Assembly (NCBI GenBank): GCA_027452165.1
Contig: DAIDGX010000004.1
Span: 124,001 to 188,000 of the forward strand
Source: Vulcanimicrobiota bacterium
GTDB lineage: Bacteria; Vulcanimicrobiota; Vulcanimicrobiia; Vulcanimicrobiales; Vulcanimicrobiaceae
Direction of reading: 5' to 3'
Length of the DNA: 64,000 nucleotides
Part shown: positions 63,003-64,000 of the stretch, one piece after another
Layout of the letters: the number at the start of each line of letters is the position of its first letter
How positions within the stretch are numbered: position 1 is the stretch's first letter
Translations under genes and position numbers: made by a program
The notes under the pieces: model-generated
The model's input: only the letters and a program-made list of their open reading frames with translations
Told to the model about the DNA's origin: nothing
Databases searched by the model: none

Positions 63003-64000
63003 ACCCAGCTTGGGAGCCACATGCGAGCCATCCACGCCGCGCGTGAGATCTCAAGGCCGGCGAGGATCGGATAGAAATACGCAAACGCGAGCACTTCGAT
63101 GGCGCAGTAGCCCCAGACGAGTGTGAGCGCAAGCGCTCGCCGATCCTCGCCCAGATAGCTCATCACTCGCTGCGCCGCAACCGCGGTACATACTGCGATC
63201 AGCGGGATATCGACGTAAAAGTGGTACGCAAACGCGATGCGTGGCGAGAACATCCACGGCAGCCACTGCAGCAGATAGGCGACGATGACGACCGCGTACG
63301 CACGGTTGCGTTCCTGCCATGCGAGCCATCCAACAAAGGGAACCGTGATCAGTCCGGGCCAGAGCAAAAGCGGGTTTGGCAACGTGTAGATGACCGCGAC
63401 CGCATTGGCGGCGGAGTAGTTCGTGTAGTACAGGATCGGCCGTAAATCGAGCGGCCATTGCCACCACACCGACGAGTACGGATGCGTCGCTCTCAAGTCC
63501 CAATGGTAGAGAAACGCATTAACCTGCATCTGCACCACATCGCTGACGGTGTACGGTCGCGGTGCAAGATTTGGAAGATCGCGCAGCCCGATGAAGTGCG
63601 GGATGTAGGCAAGCGCGTAGACAATACCGATGGCCGCGACGATCAACGCCACGAACGTATCGAGCGGAATGGGGCTGCGTTCGCCGCGTCGCCAAGCGCG
63701 GATCGCGACATAGCTCGCGACGACCGCCGCGACACCGTACGTCATGATGCCGTACCATTTCGTCGTGACCAAGAGCGCGGCGCACGTGGCGAAGGCCACG
63801 AGCCAGCCCGCTCCCGCCGGACGAGCGCGCCAAAATCGGTACAGGGTGAAGACGACCGCGGCGCCGATGATCGCGACGACGATACGCGCGGGCAACGTTT
63901 CGTGTGCAAACCGTATCGCGACGAAGGCACTGCCGATCGCAATCGCGGCAATCGCTTCGAGGCCTCGCCGGAGTGGTGAATCCTCAGCCGTCGCCACGCG
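62999..64000 (-). CDS. Protein O-mannosyltransferase-like (GT39) membrane protein, partial (N-terminus off the right edge)
   Basis: The frame runs to the window edge with no stop, so the gene is probably cut. The visible 333 codons hold about 9-10 hydrophobic segments and a loop FLYHWDLRATHPYSSVWWQW then PLDLRPILYY, the C-terminal signature of Pmt enzymes, along with LVTTKWYGIMTYGVAAV, like the KW(N/Y)G helix of that family. These enzymes move mannose from polyprenyl-phosphate mannose to exported proteins. The catalytic first loop would lie beyond the window. A GTG at 63997 could serve as a start, but would leave out the catalytic part. Confidence 0.75.
   Translation of the reverse strand, partial: RVATAEDSPLRRGLEAIAAIAIGSAFVAIRFAHETLPARIVVAIIGAAVVFTLYRFWRARPAGAGWLVAFATCAALLVTTKWYGIMTYGVAAVVASYVAIRAWRRGERSPIPLDTFVALIVAAIGIVYALAYIPHFIGLRDLPNLAPRPYTVSDVVQMQVNAFLYHWDLRATHPYSSVWWQWPLDLRPILYYTNYSAANAVAVIYTLPNPLLLWPGLITVPFVGWLAWQERNRAYAVVIVAYLLQWLPWMFSPRIAFAYHFYVDIPLIAVCTAVAAQRVMSYLGEDRRALALTLVWGYCAIEVLAFAYFYPILAGLEISRAAWMARMWLPSWV

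Overview
The window reads as a chromosomal segment of a high-GC, diderm bacterium from a poorly cultured lineage. An outer membrane is implied by a TonB-dependent receptor (1-1118), an OstA/LptD-like barrel protein (37189-39006), an O-antigen-ligase-type protein and a large surface-glycan locus. Features more typical of Gram-positive (Terrabacteria) genomes sit beside these: WhiA, an S4 protein of RqcP type, and the gene orders mfd..PPIase..mazG..S4 and whiA-gap-pgk-tpiA-gpmI. This mix suits a phylum such as Candidatus Eremiobacterota (WPS-2), but that assignment is an inference from gene content, not a measurement. No rRNA, tRNA, CRISPR array, transposase or integrase was seen, and gene density is very high with many 1-4 base stop/start overlaps.

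Layout. 1-15513 is entirely minus strand: a partial TonB receptor, then (read right to left) a polysaccharide flippase, RmlD, lysine 5,6-aminomutase (KamD, KamE), a PilZ protein, Gmd and Rmd (GDP-6-deoxy-hexose), a methyltransferase-like membrane protein, a cation-efflux protein, thiolase, 3-hydroxybutyryl-CoA dehydrogenase, acyl-CoA dehydrogenase and SucC-SucD, closed by a clear terminator at 1297-1330. 15640-21303 is plus strand: a secreted beta-propeller, RmlC, an ECF sigma factor with a zinc anti-sigma factor and a bactofilin-like membrane protein, an aminotransferase and a Gly-rich protein of unknown function. 21312-37126 is a minus-strand surface-glycan cluster: three enzymes for a diacetamido-uronic acid, two very large GT-C-like membrane proteins, GT2 and GT4 enzymes including a GT2-GT4 fusion, a MurJ-family flippase, a polyprenyl-phosphate sugar transferase, and DeoB at its upstream end. 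Between about 24 and 34 kb the DNA looks visibly more A/T-rich than its surroundings.

37189-44091 holds envelope proteins (OstA/LptD-like, a secreted protein with a starch-binding-like fold, a lipoprotein, a GtrB-like glycosyltransferase, an O-antigen ligase/polymerase) plus DeoA. 44108-53038 is a housekeeping stretch: Mfd, a 50-residue membrane protein, an RsbW-like ATPase, a parvulin lipoprotein, MazG, 3-aminobutyryl-CoA ammonia-lyase (Kal), a MATE transporter and an S4 RNA-binding protein. 53045-62839 is a central-carbon run: WhiA, GAPDH, PGK, TPI, phosphoglycerate mutase, purine nucleoside phosphorylase, phosphoketolase and acetate kinase. The window ends in the C-terminal part of a protein O-mannosyltransferase-like enzyme.

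Metabolic picture (inference). KamDE, Kal, thiolase, Hbd and acyl-CoA dehydrogenase are all steps of, or feed from, lysine breakdown via 3,5-diaminohexanoate to crotonyl-CoA and acetyl-CoA, although they are scattered over 47 kb. DeoA, DeoB and PunA would turn nucleosides into ribose phosphates that the phosphoketolase/acetate kinase pair could convert to acetate and ATP.
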